A DNA stretch of 44,458 nt. Origin: Pseudoselenomonas ruminantium. Its GTDB lineage: Bacteria; Bacillota; Negativicutes; Selenomonadales; Selenomonadaceae. Below the pieces are notes generated by a model. The model made no database searches, was not told the origin of the DNA, and saw only the letters and a program-made list of their open reading frames with translations. The stretch is taken from positions 1 through 44,458 of the forward strand of contig NZ_FRBC01000025.1 of the NCBI RefSeq assembly GCF_900142515.1, given 5' to 3'. Below are positions 18,455-26,746 of the stretch, piece by piece. The position numbers were made by a program, and so were the translations under genes. Positions within the stretch are counted from its first letter, which is position 1; each line of letters starts with the position of its first letter.

Positions 18455-18977
18455 GCAATACTCCCCTTGTCTTAAGCGCCTTCACGATGATTTCCACCAC
18501 CTGCAGTGGCGACAGATCACTAGTATCCACGGCAAAATCCGCCTGAGCATAAAATTGCTCCCGTTCAGCCAATAACTTAGCCACAGCCTGCCGCCGGTCT
18601 CCCTTATCCTCTTTATCCAGCACAGGACGGGTTCCCCTGCAGCTCGTACGTTCCAGCACTGTATCAACGTCAGCCTTCAGGCACACCACCGTGCCACCAG
18701 TCTTAAGCGCTTCGATATTGGCAGGATTCTTCACCGTGCCGCCCCCCGTGGCAATCACTGCATTGCGGCGCTTTCCCAGACGCACTGCCCATTCATGTTC
18801 TAATCTGCGGAAGTGCTCTTCACCAAATCGAGCAAAAATCTGGGGTATGGTCAATCCCGTATCTTCCTCAATCTTCGCATCCATATCAATAAAAGCACAG
18901 CCTAATCTTTGCGCCAGCATCTTGCCCGTGCTGGTTTTACCCGTGCCCATGAAACCAATCAATACCACATTACGCAT
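18447..18977 (-). CDS. aroK: Shikimate kinase
   Basis: Phosphorylates shikimate with ATP. 176 aa from the ATG at 18977, matching the family. Walker A GFMGTGKTSTGK near residue 8, shikimate-binding DMDAKIEEDTG, RRLEHE and ATGGGTVKNP, and the lid arginine in RGTRPVL. A longer frame reaches 19034 but would only add residues encoded by the overlapping aroC end; GGTGG precedes the chosen ATG. Overlaps aroC by 8 bases and aroB by 8 bases. Confidence 0.96.
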   Translation of the reverse strand: MRNVVLIGFMGTGKTSTGKMLAQRLGCAFIDMDAKIEEDTGLTIPQIFARFGEEHFRRLEHEWAVRLGKRRNAVIATGGGTVKNPANIEALKTGGTVVCLKADVDTVLERTSCRGTRPVLDKEDKGDRRQAVAKLLAEREQFYAQADFAVDTSDLSPLQVVEIIVKALKTRGVLHA

Positions 18978-20142
18978 GGAGCCACCAAACCTTCCCCAAG
19001 CGTTCATTATATGCCTGCAATGATGCCTTGACATCCGTCAAAGCATCAGCACCGAATTTCTCACACAACGCCTGCGCGATGACAAACGCCGTCATCGCCT
19101 CTCCCACAACAGAAGCTGCTGAAACGGCACAGGTATCACTGCGCTCCTTGCAGGCCAAAACGGCTTCCCGGCTGGCAATATCAATGGATTTCAGTGGTGT
19201 CATCAAGGTGGGAATAGGTTTCATCGCGGCCCGCACGACCAATTCTTCCCCATTCGTCATACCACCTTCCAGTCCACCAGCCCGATTGGTTGTACGGTAG
19301 ATCCTGCCATCATCATCCGTAAAAACTTCATCATGGATCTGGCTGCCAGGCAAGTGTGCGCAGGCAAAACCTGCGCCGATTTCCACCCCCTTGATTGCCT
19401 GTATGGACATCATAGCAGCAGACAGACGGGCATCCAGCCGCTTATCCCACTGGATATGGCTGCCCAAACCAATTGGCAGGCCCCGCACCAGCACTTCGAA
19501 GATCCCGCCCAACGTATCACCTGCTTTTTTGGCCTCGTCAATACGTTGCTTCATTTGACATTCTGCATCTGCATCATAACAATTGAGTTCTGAATCTGTG
19601 GGCGTACCGATTTTTGACCGGTCAATATTGGCTGGATCAACCTTTATACCGCCAATATTGGTCACATGAGAGACCACCTCTATCCCCAGCTCCCGCAGGA
19701 AAGACTTGCAGACAGCGCCTACAGCCACTCTCATGGTCGTTTCCCGGGCACTGGAGCGTTCCAATATATCCCGCACATCCTGCCGGTCATATTTCATCAC
19801 ACCAGTCAGATCCGCATGGCCGGGACGAGCCGCCGTTACTTTTTCTCCCTCCGGATTGCCAAAGGCAGCCATACGCCCATTCCAATTGGCAAAATCCTTG
19901 TTGATGACCTGCAAGGTGATGGGGCCGCCCAAGGTCTCATTAAAGCGTACGCCGGACAAGACTTCTATTTTATCCGTTTCAATCTTCATGCGTCCGCCAC
20001 GGCCATACCCCTGCTGTCTCCTAGCCAATTCTTTATCTATCGCAGCTTTTTCCAATCGCAAGCCTGCAGGTATCCCTTCCAAAATAGCTGTAAGTCTGGG
20101 ACCGTGGGATTCTCCTGCCGTCATAAAACGCAATTCACTCAT
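18970..20142 (-). CDS. aroC: Chorismate synthase
   Basis: Last step to chorismate: a trans-1,4 elimination of phosphate from EPSP that requires reduced FMN. About 390 aa. Signatures: TAGESHGPRLTAILEGIP at the N-terminus, RPGHADLTGVMKY, RSSARETTMRVAVGAV, and GGMTNGEELVVRAAMKPI toward the end. GAGG is 7 bases from the ATG at 20142; the GTG two codons upstream is less well placed. It is 92 bases downstream of the last pilus gene with no clear terminator between, so read-through from the pilus operon is possible. Confidence 0.97.
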   Translation of the reverse strand: MSELRFMTAGESHGPRLTAILEGIPAGLRLEKAAIDKELARRQQGYGRGGRMKIETDKIEVLSGVRFNETLGGPITLQVINKDFANWNGRMAAFGNPEGEKVTAARPGHADLTGVMKYDRQDVRDILERSSARETTMRVAVGAVCKSFLRELGIEVVSHVTNIGGIKVDPANIDRSKIGTPTDSELNCYDADAECQMKQRIDEAKKAGDTLGGIFEVLVRGLPIGLGSHIQWDKRLDARLSAAMMSIQAIKGVEIGAGFACAHLPGSQIHDEVFTDDDGRIYRTTNRAGGLEGGMTNGEELVVRAAMKPIPTLMTPLKSIDIASREAVLACKERSDTCAVSAASVVGEAMTAFVIAQALCEKFGADALTDVKASLQAYNERLGKVWWLHA

Positions 20143-20234
20143 AAACACACCTCAATTAGTATCAAATTTAAACCGTTATTACTAGTTTAGATTATCATAG
20201 TGTATAAATCAAGCCTCCAAATACGTATTTTTGT

Positions 20235-20804
20235 CTATTTTTCGGGTACAGCATAAATATTCAGCGCTAAATCCGTCGACAATTGGTCGTTTTCCACTTT
20301 AACGCCCAGCTCCCGCACAGATGCCAGCCGTTCCCCCGCTTGCAATTCCCGCATGAATTTCAACAACGCGAAGTAACTTCCCTGCACGCGGATATGAATC
20401 GTCAACGACTGCCACCCCTCATGTTGTACCAAAGCTCCCGGCTTTATCTGTTTCAGCTGCAACTGAGACTGTCTGGCCAACCGTTCCAATTCCAGCAAAA
20501 AAGAGGCCTGCCCCATTGTTTCCGGCAGTGCGCGGAATACTCTCTCCTTACGCTCATCCATTTCCTTGCGAAACGATTTCTGATCGAGATGGGCATTATG
20601 AAAATTAACCACATCATTGATCTCGCTTCTTGCCTGCTCAGCTTCCCTGCGATATCCATCAGCCGCCCGCTGTAAGGGAATATGAACGGTCACCACAAAC
20701 AGCAGGTACAAAAAGCCACATCCGGCCGCTCCTGCCGCAGCCAGTTGCCACATCTTCATCCTGCCATTACAGGCTCTTAGTTTCGCGATTATCGTCTGCC
20801 CCAT
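20235..20804 (-). CDS. PilO/GspM-like pilus assembly protein
   Basis: 189-aa bitopic protein: short cytoplasmic tail, membrane segment near residues 20-42, a periplasmic coiled coil, then a ferredoxin-like alpha/beta domain near 95-180 (LTIHIRVQGSYFALLKFMRELQ), the PilO layout. It would pair with the PilN-like protein encoded just before it to form the inner-membrane alignment complex. The ATG at 20804 follows CAGGA; an earlier ATG six codons upstream is less likely. It is the last gene of the pilus operon, overlapping the preceding gene by 38 bases. Confidence 0.78.
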   Translation of the reverse strand: MGQTIIAKLRACNGRMKMWQLAAAGAAGCGFLYLLFVVTVHIPLQRAADGYRREAEQARSEINDVVNFHNAHLDQKSFRKEMDERKERVFRALPETMGQASFLLELERLARQSQLQLKQIKPGALVQHEGWQSLTIHIRVQGSYFALLKFMRELQAGERLASVRELGVKVENDQLSTDLALNIYAVPEK

Positions 20805-21954
20805 CGTTTTCCTGCCCCTCATTGGCTACCAAAGAAAAATCTATCCTTTCCCTCTTCTCATCTGTCCCCTTGCGCAAAGCCGAATCTTCCAATCTCACCC
20901 CATGCGGAAAAATATCCGGATCTTTTTCAATACATCCGATAAACTCAGCCAGAGCATCATACGTGACAGCCTGCCCATTAAGCCGCAGGCACCTGCCATC
21001 ATCCGTAACCGTAAATCCCGTAAGGAACACGCCTTCGCAAGTATCCATTCCCAAATGCACCAACAGACTATACCAGGATGTCGATGTGTCCTGCAAGCTT
21101 CGCCATAATTGCTCCCGCTCTTCCACACAACGGCGCTGCGCTACCGCCTCTTCCATCTCCTGTTTTTCCGGTCTCAAGCGGTTGAGTTCCTCCCTCTGCA
21201 TACACGCTGCATTTTGCGCCTGTTCATAATCATAAACATCAAAAGCCAGCCATAGCAGCAAAGGGAAAAACAACAACAATAAGCAACCGCTCACCAGACG
21301 TCCTGCAGCTAATGACCTTGCCGGATGATGACAAAAGCCCTGCTGCCGTTGAGGATCTGCTAAATACGCAGCCACCCCCTGTCCTGCACCACCCGTCTTT
21401 TCGCCAGCAGCAGTTCCTCCGGCAATCACATCTGCAATGGTCAGTTCCACTGAAGCAAAGTCATTCTTTATCTCCTGCAGATATTCCCGACGCACTCCCC
21501 AAATCACACAGCGCGTTCCCTCTGCCAGTTCCGCCAATGGCATACATATACAAGCAAAATCTGTTGCGCTGAGCCCTTTGTCCGCCAACCTGTCATCCAA
21601 TTCCCAAAAAGCCGCCTCAGTCTGCTGTTCTGCATTCAAATGTGGCGGCAGATTAAACACATAGCCCAGCAAATCATCTTCCGGTATCACATATAGGAGT
21701 GGTACATCCTGCCAGCCTCTTTTTGCCAGTTCCAACGCTGCCAGATCTGCCAGCTGCGCCCTGGAAATCTCTGCCTCACTCCCTGTCAGGCTGCAAGCTT
21801 CATCCATCTGCTGCCAGCTGTTCTCCTGCCAAATAAAATGCAGCAAGCGCCAAGGACCATCTCCTTCTTGTTCAATCACCGTATATTCTCTATCCTGTGG
21901 ATAAAAAAATGTCTTAATCCGTCCACCCCAGCCACTTATAATGTTCCTTGTCAT
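20767..21954 (-). CDS. PilM/PilN-like (GspL-like) fusion protein
   Basis: 395 aa. Residues 1-200 form a cytoplasmic region reminiscent of a worn PilM/GspL actin-like domain, with no nucleotide-binding motif I can see. A membrane segment lies at about 220-238, a coiled coil at about 240-280, and a periplasmic PilN-type domain at about 285-350 (GFTVTDDGRCLRLNGQAV). This is the architecture of GspL in type II secretion, where PilM and PilN functions are joined in one chain. Weak ribosome-binding site; its start overlaps the upstream gene by 41 bases. The assignment of the first half is an inference from topology and position. Confidence 0.65.
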   Translation of the reverse strand: MTRNIISGWGGRIKTFFYPQDREYTVIEQEGDGPWRLLHFIWQENSWQQMDEACSLTGSEAEISRAQLADLAALELAKRGWQDVPLLYVIPEDDLLGYVFNLPPHLNAEQQTEAAFWELDDRLADKGLSATDFACICMPLAELAEGTRCVIWGVRREYLQEIKNDFASVELTIADVIAGGTAAGEKTGGAGQGVAAYLADPQRQQGFCHHPARSLAAGRLVSGCLLLLFFPLLLWLAFDVYDYEQAQNAACMQREELNRLRPEKQEMEEAVAQRRCVEEREQLWRSLQDTSTSWYSLLVHLGMDTCEGVFLTGFTVTDDGRCLRLNGQAVTYDALAEFIGCIEKDPDIFPHGVRLEDSALRKGTDEKRERIDFSLVANEGQENDGADDNRETKSL

Positions 21955-22372
21955 TTACTTTTTCTATAACTCCCTTAGCAAAACGATGTGATTCCAAGAT
22001 ATCGTTTTCTTCTGTGCCGCGCTGAAACGCACAAGCTATCAGATACACCTTTTTCACTTTCCGCAAAGCGTATACCCGCGTTTCGATATCGGCATCACGG
22101 ACAGCGACTTGCTCAGACAGATCAATCTTCTGCCCATCTGACAAAGAATCAAACCTGCTTTCATAATCCGTTATATCTCCCCATACCGTCTCTACGGCAC
22201 TCTCCGCTGCAAGCCGCAAGCGCATTTCTTCCCTATATTGCCGAAGGTTTTCCCCTTCCTGCCAGCCAAAATTACATAATCCCCGCCCCATAAACAGCAG
22301 TGCCATAAGCAGGCATAACATGATGACAGACACCGTGCCCCTCTGCCTATTCACGCTTTTCACCTGTTTCAC
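21914..22372 (-). CDS. GspK/PilX-like minor pilin
   Basis: About 152 aa beginning with a type III signal: charged leader, NRQRG cleavage site, then about 20 hydrophobic residues (TVSVIMLCLLMALLFMG). The fifth mature residue is Ile rather than Glu, as is usual in tip-pilins of the GspK class. The rest is a hydrophilic domain with AAESAVETVWGDI, resembling the PilX/GspK start. Start is uncertain: GTG codons at 22372, 22363 and 22354 are all possible, and the frame extends to an ATG at 22417. It overlaps genes at both ends. Confidence 0.65.
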   Translation of the reverse strand: MKQVKSVNRQRGTVSVIMLCLLMALLFMGRGLCNFGWQEGENLRQYREEMRLRLAAESAVETVWGDITDYESRFDSLSDGQKIDLSEQVAVRDADIETRVYALRKVKKVYLIACAFQRGTEENDILESHRFAKGVIEKVNDKEHYKWLGWTD

Positions 22373-22895
22373 TGCAACCTGCCGGCAGGTAAACGCAGCT
22401 GGATAATCTGTATTCATGTTGAGTCACCATACTTTGCGCTGCTATCTCCAAATGATAGATCCCAGGATTTTCTATATCCTCATCAATGTCAAACGCTATG
22501 ATTTTCACGCCAGCTAATGCATGATCTCCGGTCATAGGTGCATCATCCGTGCCAGCCACCAGCTTATCCAGACCATACATGGAATGCAGCCAATAACTGC
22601 TCTCAAAAGTAGGTTTATCCTCTTTGGATCTTTTCAATGGATCCTGTTTTTTCACGAAGGCATACCCCTGCCAATAGATCAGTTTCCGGATTCTCTCAGA
22701 CTCCAATGCCTCTTCCATGATCCGCTGAAAGGCCATCTGCACTTCCTGCTCCATCTCCATATCTGCCAGCTGGACAAAATAGAAATGCACCGTCCAGGAA
22801 AATATGGTCACAGCTGTCATCATAAGCAAAGCCAGCAAGGGAATGGATACCGCTGCCTCAAGCAGGACGGTTCCCCGTTCCCGCTTGGACTTCAT
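22347..22895 (-). CDS. Minor pseudopilin (GspJ/PilW-like)
   Basis: About 182 aa with a prepilin signal: leader KSKRERG, cleavage after Gly, mature start TVLLE with Glu at position 5, and a hydrophobic stretch (AAVSIPLLALLMMTAVTIF). The 140-residue C-terminal domain would sit at the pilus tip. A frame extends to 22934, but the ATG at 22895 gives a leader of normal length. It is the fourth gene of five consecutive overlapping prepilin-like genes. Confidence 0.7.
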   Translation of the reverse strand: MKSKRERGTVLLEAAVSIPLLALLMMTAVTIFSWTVHFYFVQLADMEMEQEVQMAFQRIMEEALESERIRKLIYWQGYAFVKKQDPLKRSKEDKPTFESSYWLHSMYGLDKLVAGTDDAPMTGDHALAGVKIIAFDIDEDIENPGIYHLEIAAQSMVTQHEYRLSSCVYLPAGCSETGEKRE

Positions 22896-23280
22896 GTCTT
22901 GACAAAACTCGCTTAAACGCCACGTTCTTGTCACAGCCTTGCACCTCCCATCTGACAGTCACCTGCAATTCATAATGCCTGCCTTTCTGTGAGATATGGC
23001 TCTCGATTTGATAGGTACGATTGTTCTGCCTCAAATCCTGCTCATTCCCCAGATAAGGCAAATCCGGCGGCAATATTCCATCCCGGTCCAGCCTGCACTG
23101 AGCATACGAAATCTGTGCCCGAGCCAAAAACACAGCAGCCGTCTGCTCTGCTGCAGTATTCTTTACCGACACCGCTTTGGCATAGAGTCCCAAGGAACTG
23201 GCCATCAGCAACAGAAACACGCCCGTCAGCAGAGTCTCCAACATAAAATAGCCTTCCTGAGCCTGGCTACTTTTTTTCAT
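22858..23280 (-). CDS. Minor pseudopilin (GspI/PilV-like)
   Basis: About 140 aa. Leader KKSSQAQEG, cleavage after Gly, mature start YFMLE with Glu5, hydrophobic segment to about residue 33, then a small beta-rich domain with CRLDRDG and an internal Cys pair. The frame is open to 23355, but the ATG at 23280 gives a normal prepilin leader and follows GGAGCG. Overlaps both neighbours. Confidence 0.7.
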   Translation of the reverse strand: MKKSSQAQEGYFMLETLLTGVFLLLMASSLGLYAKAVSVKNTAAEQTAAVFLARAQISYAQCRLDRDGILPPDLPYLGNEQDLRQNNRTYQIESHISQKGRHYELQVTVRWEVQGCDKNVAFKRVLSRHEVQAGTGNRPA

Positions 23281-23800
23281 GATTGTCACGCTCCATTCTG
23301 ATACGCCCCCCTTTACTGACCATGATCCTGCATCCTTCCTGTTCATAACCGCCAAAAAAAATCAACAGCGTGATCATACCTTCCGTAAGCTGCGGACTGC
23401 CATCAGCCCTGAAACCAACCTGTATCTTATCATCACCTGCAATATAATCCTGCTGCTCATCTAATTTTGCCACCTGTATGCCAGGCAAATATAGATGACG
23501 CTCAATGATATAGGCCCCGCCTGCCGTGATCCTATTGCCCCCAGGAAAAAGGTCCAGCCGGGCATACCTGCGCCGAAGGTCCTTAGCACCATACCCCCAT
23601 GCCGGTTCTGCAATCGTCCGACTAAGTGACTGGCAACGGCGAATATCCGTCAACAGGTATTCCGCCTCAAATTCCACCGCCACCTGCCGATAGAATTTGA
23701 ACATAGCAGGCAATGCCTGTGCGGAAAACAGCAGGATCAATGCGAGGAAAAGCAATAATTCCAGCATGATAAAGCCTTTCTGCTTTTCTCTTACCACCAT
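23267..23800 (-). CDS. Minor pseudopilin (GspH/FimT/ComGD-like)
   Basis: About 177 aa. Leader ends KQKG, mature start FIMLE with Glu5, then a hydrophobic segment (LLLFLALILLFSAQALPA). The globular part has the GspH-like run of a basic central helix (LLTDIRRCQSLSR) and beta-strands. The ATG at 23800 is 8 bases from AAGG; a GTG lies two codons upstream. It overlaps the prepilin peptidase by 10 bases, which implies coupled synthesis of pilin and processing enzyme. Confidence 0.72.
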   Translation of the reverse strand: MVVREKQKGFIMLELLLFLALILLFSAQALPAMFKFYRQVAVEFEAEYLLTDIRRCQSLSRTIAEPAWGYGAKDLRRRYARLDLFPGGNRITAGGAYIIERHLYLPGIQVAKLDEQQDYIAGDDKIQVGFRADGSPQLTEGMITLLIFFGGYEQEGCRIMVSKGGRIRMERDNHEKK

Positions 23801-24387
23801 AACCACAACCTTACGACTTCCCCGCAGCGATCAGCCAGTGCAAACGCAACAATCGCGCCAAGGGCCAGGAACGGTCCAAAGGGTACTACAGACTCTTTGC
23901 TGAGTCTGTGCCGTAGAAGCAAATATACACTGCAAAGCCCGCCACTCATAAAAGCAACATAAAGCGCTACGCATACACCCATGCCCCCCAGCCACCAGCC
24001 GAGAAGCATGGCCAGCTTTATATCGCCCCATCCCATGCCTTTGGGAACCAACCAGCGCAAAAATCCCAATACCCCGCCTCCCAGCACCACTCCCAGACCA
24101 GCATCCATCCAGCTCAGCCTGCCTGTCAGCAACGGAATCCCTCCTAAGATCAATAGACCAGCCAGCAATCTGTCATAAATAAGCAGATAACGGAAATCCA
24201 GGATGGCCAGCAGCAGCAGCCAGGCAGCGAACAAAAGCCCTAACAGTATTTCCTGACGATTGAATCCGTATAATAATCCGCCAGAAATCAGCATTCCCGC
24301 TAACCAGGGCCATTGCATCCCCCGGCACAAGGACCAGGAAAAGACCTCGGGAACTTCATGAAGATCATGGCTGGCTTGATTGTCCAT
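23791..24387 (-). CDS. Prepilin peptidase (A24 family)
   Basis: About 198 aa, almost wholly membrane-embedded. It holds the two aspartates of this aspartyl protease class: the first in LDFRYLLIYDR near residue 70 and the second in GMGWGDIKLA near residue 132 (GxGD). The N-terminal methyltransferase region with its CxxC pairs, present in full-length PilD, is absent, so this is the short form. It cuts the leader of the adjacent pilins after Gly. GGGAG and spacing favour the ATG at 24387 rather than an earlier one at 24432. Overlaps the major pilin gene by 23 bases. Confidence 0.85.
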   Translation of the reverse strand: MDNQASHDLHEVPEVFSWSLCRGMQWPWLAGMLISGGLLYGFNRQEILLGLLFAAWLLLLAILDFRYLLIYDRLLAGLLILGGIPLLTGRLSWMDAGLGVVLGGGVLGFLRWLVPKGMGWGDIKLAMLLGWWLGGMGVCVALYVAFMSGGLCSVYLLLRHRLSKESVVPFGPFLALGAIVAFALADRCGEVVRLWLWW

Positions 24388-24799
24388 TTTTAGCACTCCC
24401 ATAGCCAAACTCTCCTGCAGTATGCCCTTCACAAGTTGCCCGCATACTGCTCAGCGCAATCCCTTCTTCATTCACGGATTTCAATATATAGGAAGTGCTG
24501 TTCACGGTCAATTCCGTACCATCGGACAGCTTGCATTTACCATGAGGAGGTTTCAGCTTATCAGCATCATTGATATATTCTTTCAAATCCGATACAGTCT
24601 GTGGATTTCTTCCCATTTCCAATTGATAAACTGCAATCGCTGCGTCCAGTGTTGACAGATCGCTCTGCACTTTAGCCGTATTAGCCGTAATCATAGTCGA
24701 TGCAAACCTCGGTACAGCCATAGAGGCCATCACACCTACAATCATCACGGCAATCAACATGCCTAAAAGCGAAAAACCTGATTGTCCATTGATACGCAT
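24365..24799 (-). CDS. Major prepilin, GspG/ComGC-like, Gly at position 5
   Basis: 144 aa: leader MRINGQSG, then FSLLGMLIAVMIVGVMASMA and a GspG-type continuation (VQSDLSTLDAAIAVYQLEMG) with two Cys in the C-terminal half. It is first in the operon with an excellent TAAGGAGG site, consistent with the major subunit. Position +5 of the mature protein, nearly always Glu in major pilins, is Gly here (codon GGC). A weak promoter may lie around 24860-24895; the recN terminator at 24956-24996 isolates the operon from upstream. Confidence 0.82.
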   Translation of the reverse strand: MRINGQSGFSLLGMLIAVMIVGVMASMAVPRFASTMITANTAKVQSDLSTLDAAIAVYQLEMGRNPQTVSDLKEYINDADKLKPPHGKCKLSDGTELTVNSTSYILKSVNEEGIALSSMRATCEGHTAGEFGYGSAKNGQSSQP

Positions 24800-24955
24800 A
24801 CAAATACCTCCTTAACTAGTCATTTTGTGTATCTTTTTATTAAGCTTTTCTACGTGAGCCAAAATTATCCTGCATTTTTGAAAAATATTAAAGATTTTTC
24901 TGCCAAAATACGTGCTTCCCTGCATCATATCTGTGATCATCCGGAACCTTTCGCC

Positions 24956-24996
24956 AAAAAGGGCCTTACATTCCTCTCACGAGTTATGTAAGGCCC
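24956..24996 (-). terminator. Terminator of recN
   Basis: On the minus strand GGGCCTTACAT pairs perfectly with ATGTAAGGCCC (24986-24996 with 24961-24971, loop 14 nt), followed by five T. It lies 14 bases after the recN stop. Confidence 0.92.
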
Positions 24997-25009
24997 ATCG
25001 GCTATGCTA

Positions 25010-26731
25010 TTATTGTCCCTTCGTCTCTGCCACAAAGTTCTTTTTGATCAATTTCGCATGGCTGACCATTTCCTTGGCATTATCCAAAGATGCCGTGGTT
25101 ACGTCCACGCCTGAGGCCATGCGGGCAATCTCGCTGATGCGTTCGCGTTCCGTCAGCGGGCGCACCTGTGTGACGGTTGATTCGCCAGCGCTGGTCTTAG
25201 CAATATAAAGATGATTGTCGGCCATGCAGGCAATCTGCGGCAAGTGCGTGATACAAAGCACCTGCTTATACTGCGCCACCAACGCAATGCGCTCAGCCAC
25301 CATCTGAGCCGTACGGCCACCGATGCCTGTATCGATCTCGTCAAAGACCATACTGGGAACAGAAGAATCCCGCGAAGCCGCCACCGTCTTGATAGCCAGC
25401 GCAATACGGGAAAGTTCACCGCCGGAGGCTACCTTGGATAAAAGCTTTTCTTCCTCACCCGGGTTGGCTGAGAAATACATCGCCACATTATCAGCACCGT
25501 TAGCCAGGTACCTTTCCGCAGGTGTAACCCTTATATGGAAAGCCGCCTGCAGCATGCCCAGCGCTGTCAGCTGGCTGCCAATAGCAGCAGCCAGTTCTCC
25601 TGCCGCCCGCTGGCGCATCTTGGTCAGATTGTCCGCCTTGGCCCGCAGTTTTTCTTCCAAAGCCGCAATCTCTTTTTCCAGTCTGGCCATATCGTCATCA
25701 TAATTTTCGATGTCGAGCAATTCCTGCTGTACTTTCTGCTGGTGATCCAGCACGTCAGCTATCGTAGCACCATATTTCCGGCAGAGCCGGTCAATCACGT
25801 CCATACGATTCTGCAGACGGTCGAGTTTGGCCGGCTGGAATTCCAGCGACTCGCCATAATCCCGTAAATCCGAAGCTGCTTCCTGCAAGGAAATATACGC
25901 TTCTTCCACCATCGAGTAAGTATTTTCCAAGGAATCATCATAGCGGCTCATATCCTCAAGATTTTTCTTGACCCTGGCTACTGCCGCCAGAACGGCCTGT
26001 CCTCCGCCCGCTCCCACATCCAGAAGATTATAGGATTCCTCCACGAAACCGGCAATCTTTTCAGCATGGGAAAGCTTACGGATTTCAGCATCCAACTCCT
26101 CATCCTCATTTTCCCTGAGTTCCGCTTCACTGATTTCCTTGTCCTGCCAGCGCAGCATATCGAGCCGCTGAGCATATTCCCGGGCGGCCTGCTCCTTTTC
26201 CCTGTGTTCCTGCTGCTTGTCCCGCCAAGCGGTATAGATTTGCTTATAACCTGCCAGTGCTTCGGTCAGGTCCGGATCATATTCATCCAGCAGGGCAAAC
26301 TGGCTTTCTTCCTTCAACAAGGCCAGATTCTCATTCTGTCCATGAATATCGACCAGGAACGCGCCGATCTGTTTCAGTATGGTCAGGGTCACGTGACAGC
26401 CATTGACCAATACCATGCTGCGCCCCCCTCGGGTCACCTGGCGGGTGATGATCAGCATGCCCTCCGAATCATCAATAGCCTGCCCGGAAAGCAATTCATG
26501 GAGACCCAAGGATTCATCATCCAGCGTAAAAACCGCTTCCACCCGCAGCCAATCACAGCCAGTACGGATTGCATCCGAAGACACCCGCTGTCCCAGGATT
26601 GCTCCCAGCGCATCAATCAGGATAGATTTGCCAGCACCGGTTTCTCCCGTGAGGATGTTAAGCCCTTCACCGAATTCCACCTGCACATGTTCCAATAGTG
26701 CAAAATTCCAAACCGTTAATGTTTTCAGCAT
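25010..26731 (-). CDS. recN: DNA repair protein RecN
   Basis: SMC-like ATPase that gathers DNA ends during recombinational repair of double-strand breaks. 573 aa, standard. Walker A GETGAGKSILIDALG is at residues 28-42, long coiled-coil arms occupy about 150-380, the ABC signature is in ASGGELSRIALA near 455, and Walker B in MVFDEIDTGIGG near 490. It is the last gene of the long housekeeping block, 15 bases behind argR, the same order as in Bacillus (ahrC-recN). Confidence 0.97.
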   Translation of the reverse strand: MLKTLTVWNFALLEHVQVEFGEGLNILTGETGAGKSILIDALGAILGQRVSSDAIRTGCDWLRVEAVFTLDDESLGLHELLSGQAIDDSEGMLIITRQVTRGGRSMVLVNGCHVTLTILKQIGAFLVDIHGQNENLALLKEESQFALLDEYDPDLTEALAGYKQIYTAWRDKQQEHREKEQAAREYAQRLDMLRWQDKEISEAELRENEDEELDAEIRKLSHAEKIAGFVEESYNLLDVGAGGGQAVLAAVARVKKNLEDMSRYDDSLENTYSMVEEAYISLQEAASDLRDYGESLEFQPAKLDRLQNRMDVIDRLCRKYGATIADVLDHQQKVQQELLDIENYDDDMARLEKEIAALEEKLRAKADNLTKMRQRAAGELAAAIGSQLTALGMLQAAFHIRVTPAERYLANGADNVAMYFSANPGEEEKLLSKVASGGELSRIALAIKTVAASRDSSVPSMVFDEIDTGIGGRTAQMVAERIALVAQYKQVLCITHLPQIACMADNHLYIAKTSAGESTVTQVRPLTERERISEIARMASGVDVTTASLDNAKEMVSHAKLIKKNFVAETKGQ

Positions 26732-26746
26732 TGCTCAGCTGCTCCT

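Noticed and set aside
21914-23355. Frameshifts in the pilus operon
   Set aside because: The large overlaps between consecutive frames come from open 5' extensions; each gene has its own complete prepilin signal at an internal start, so they are separate intact genes.
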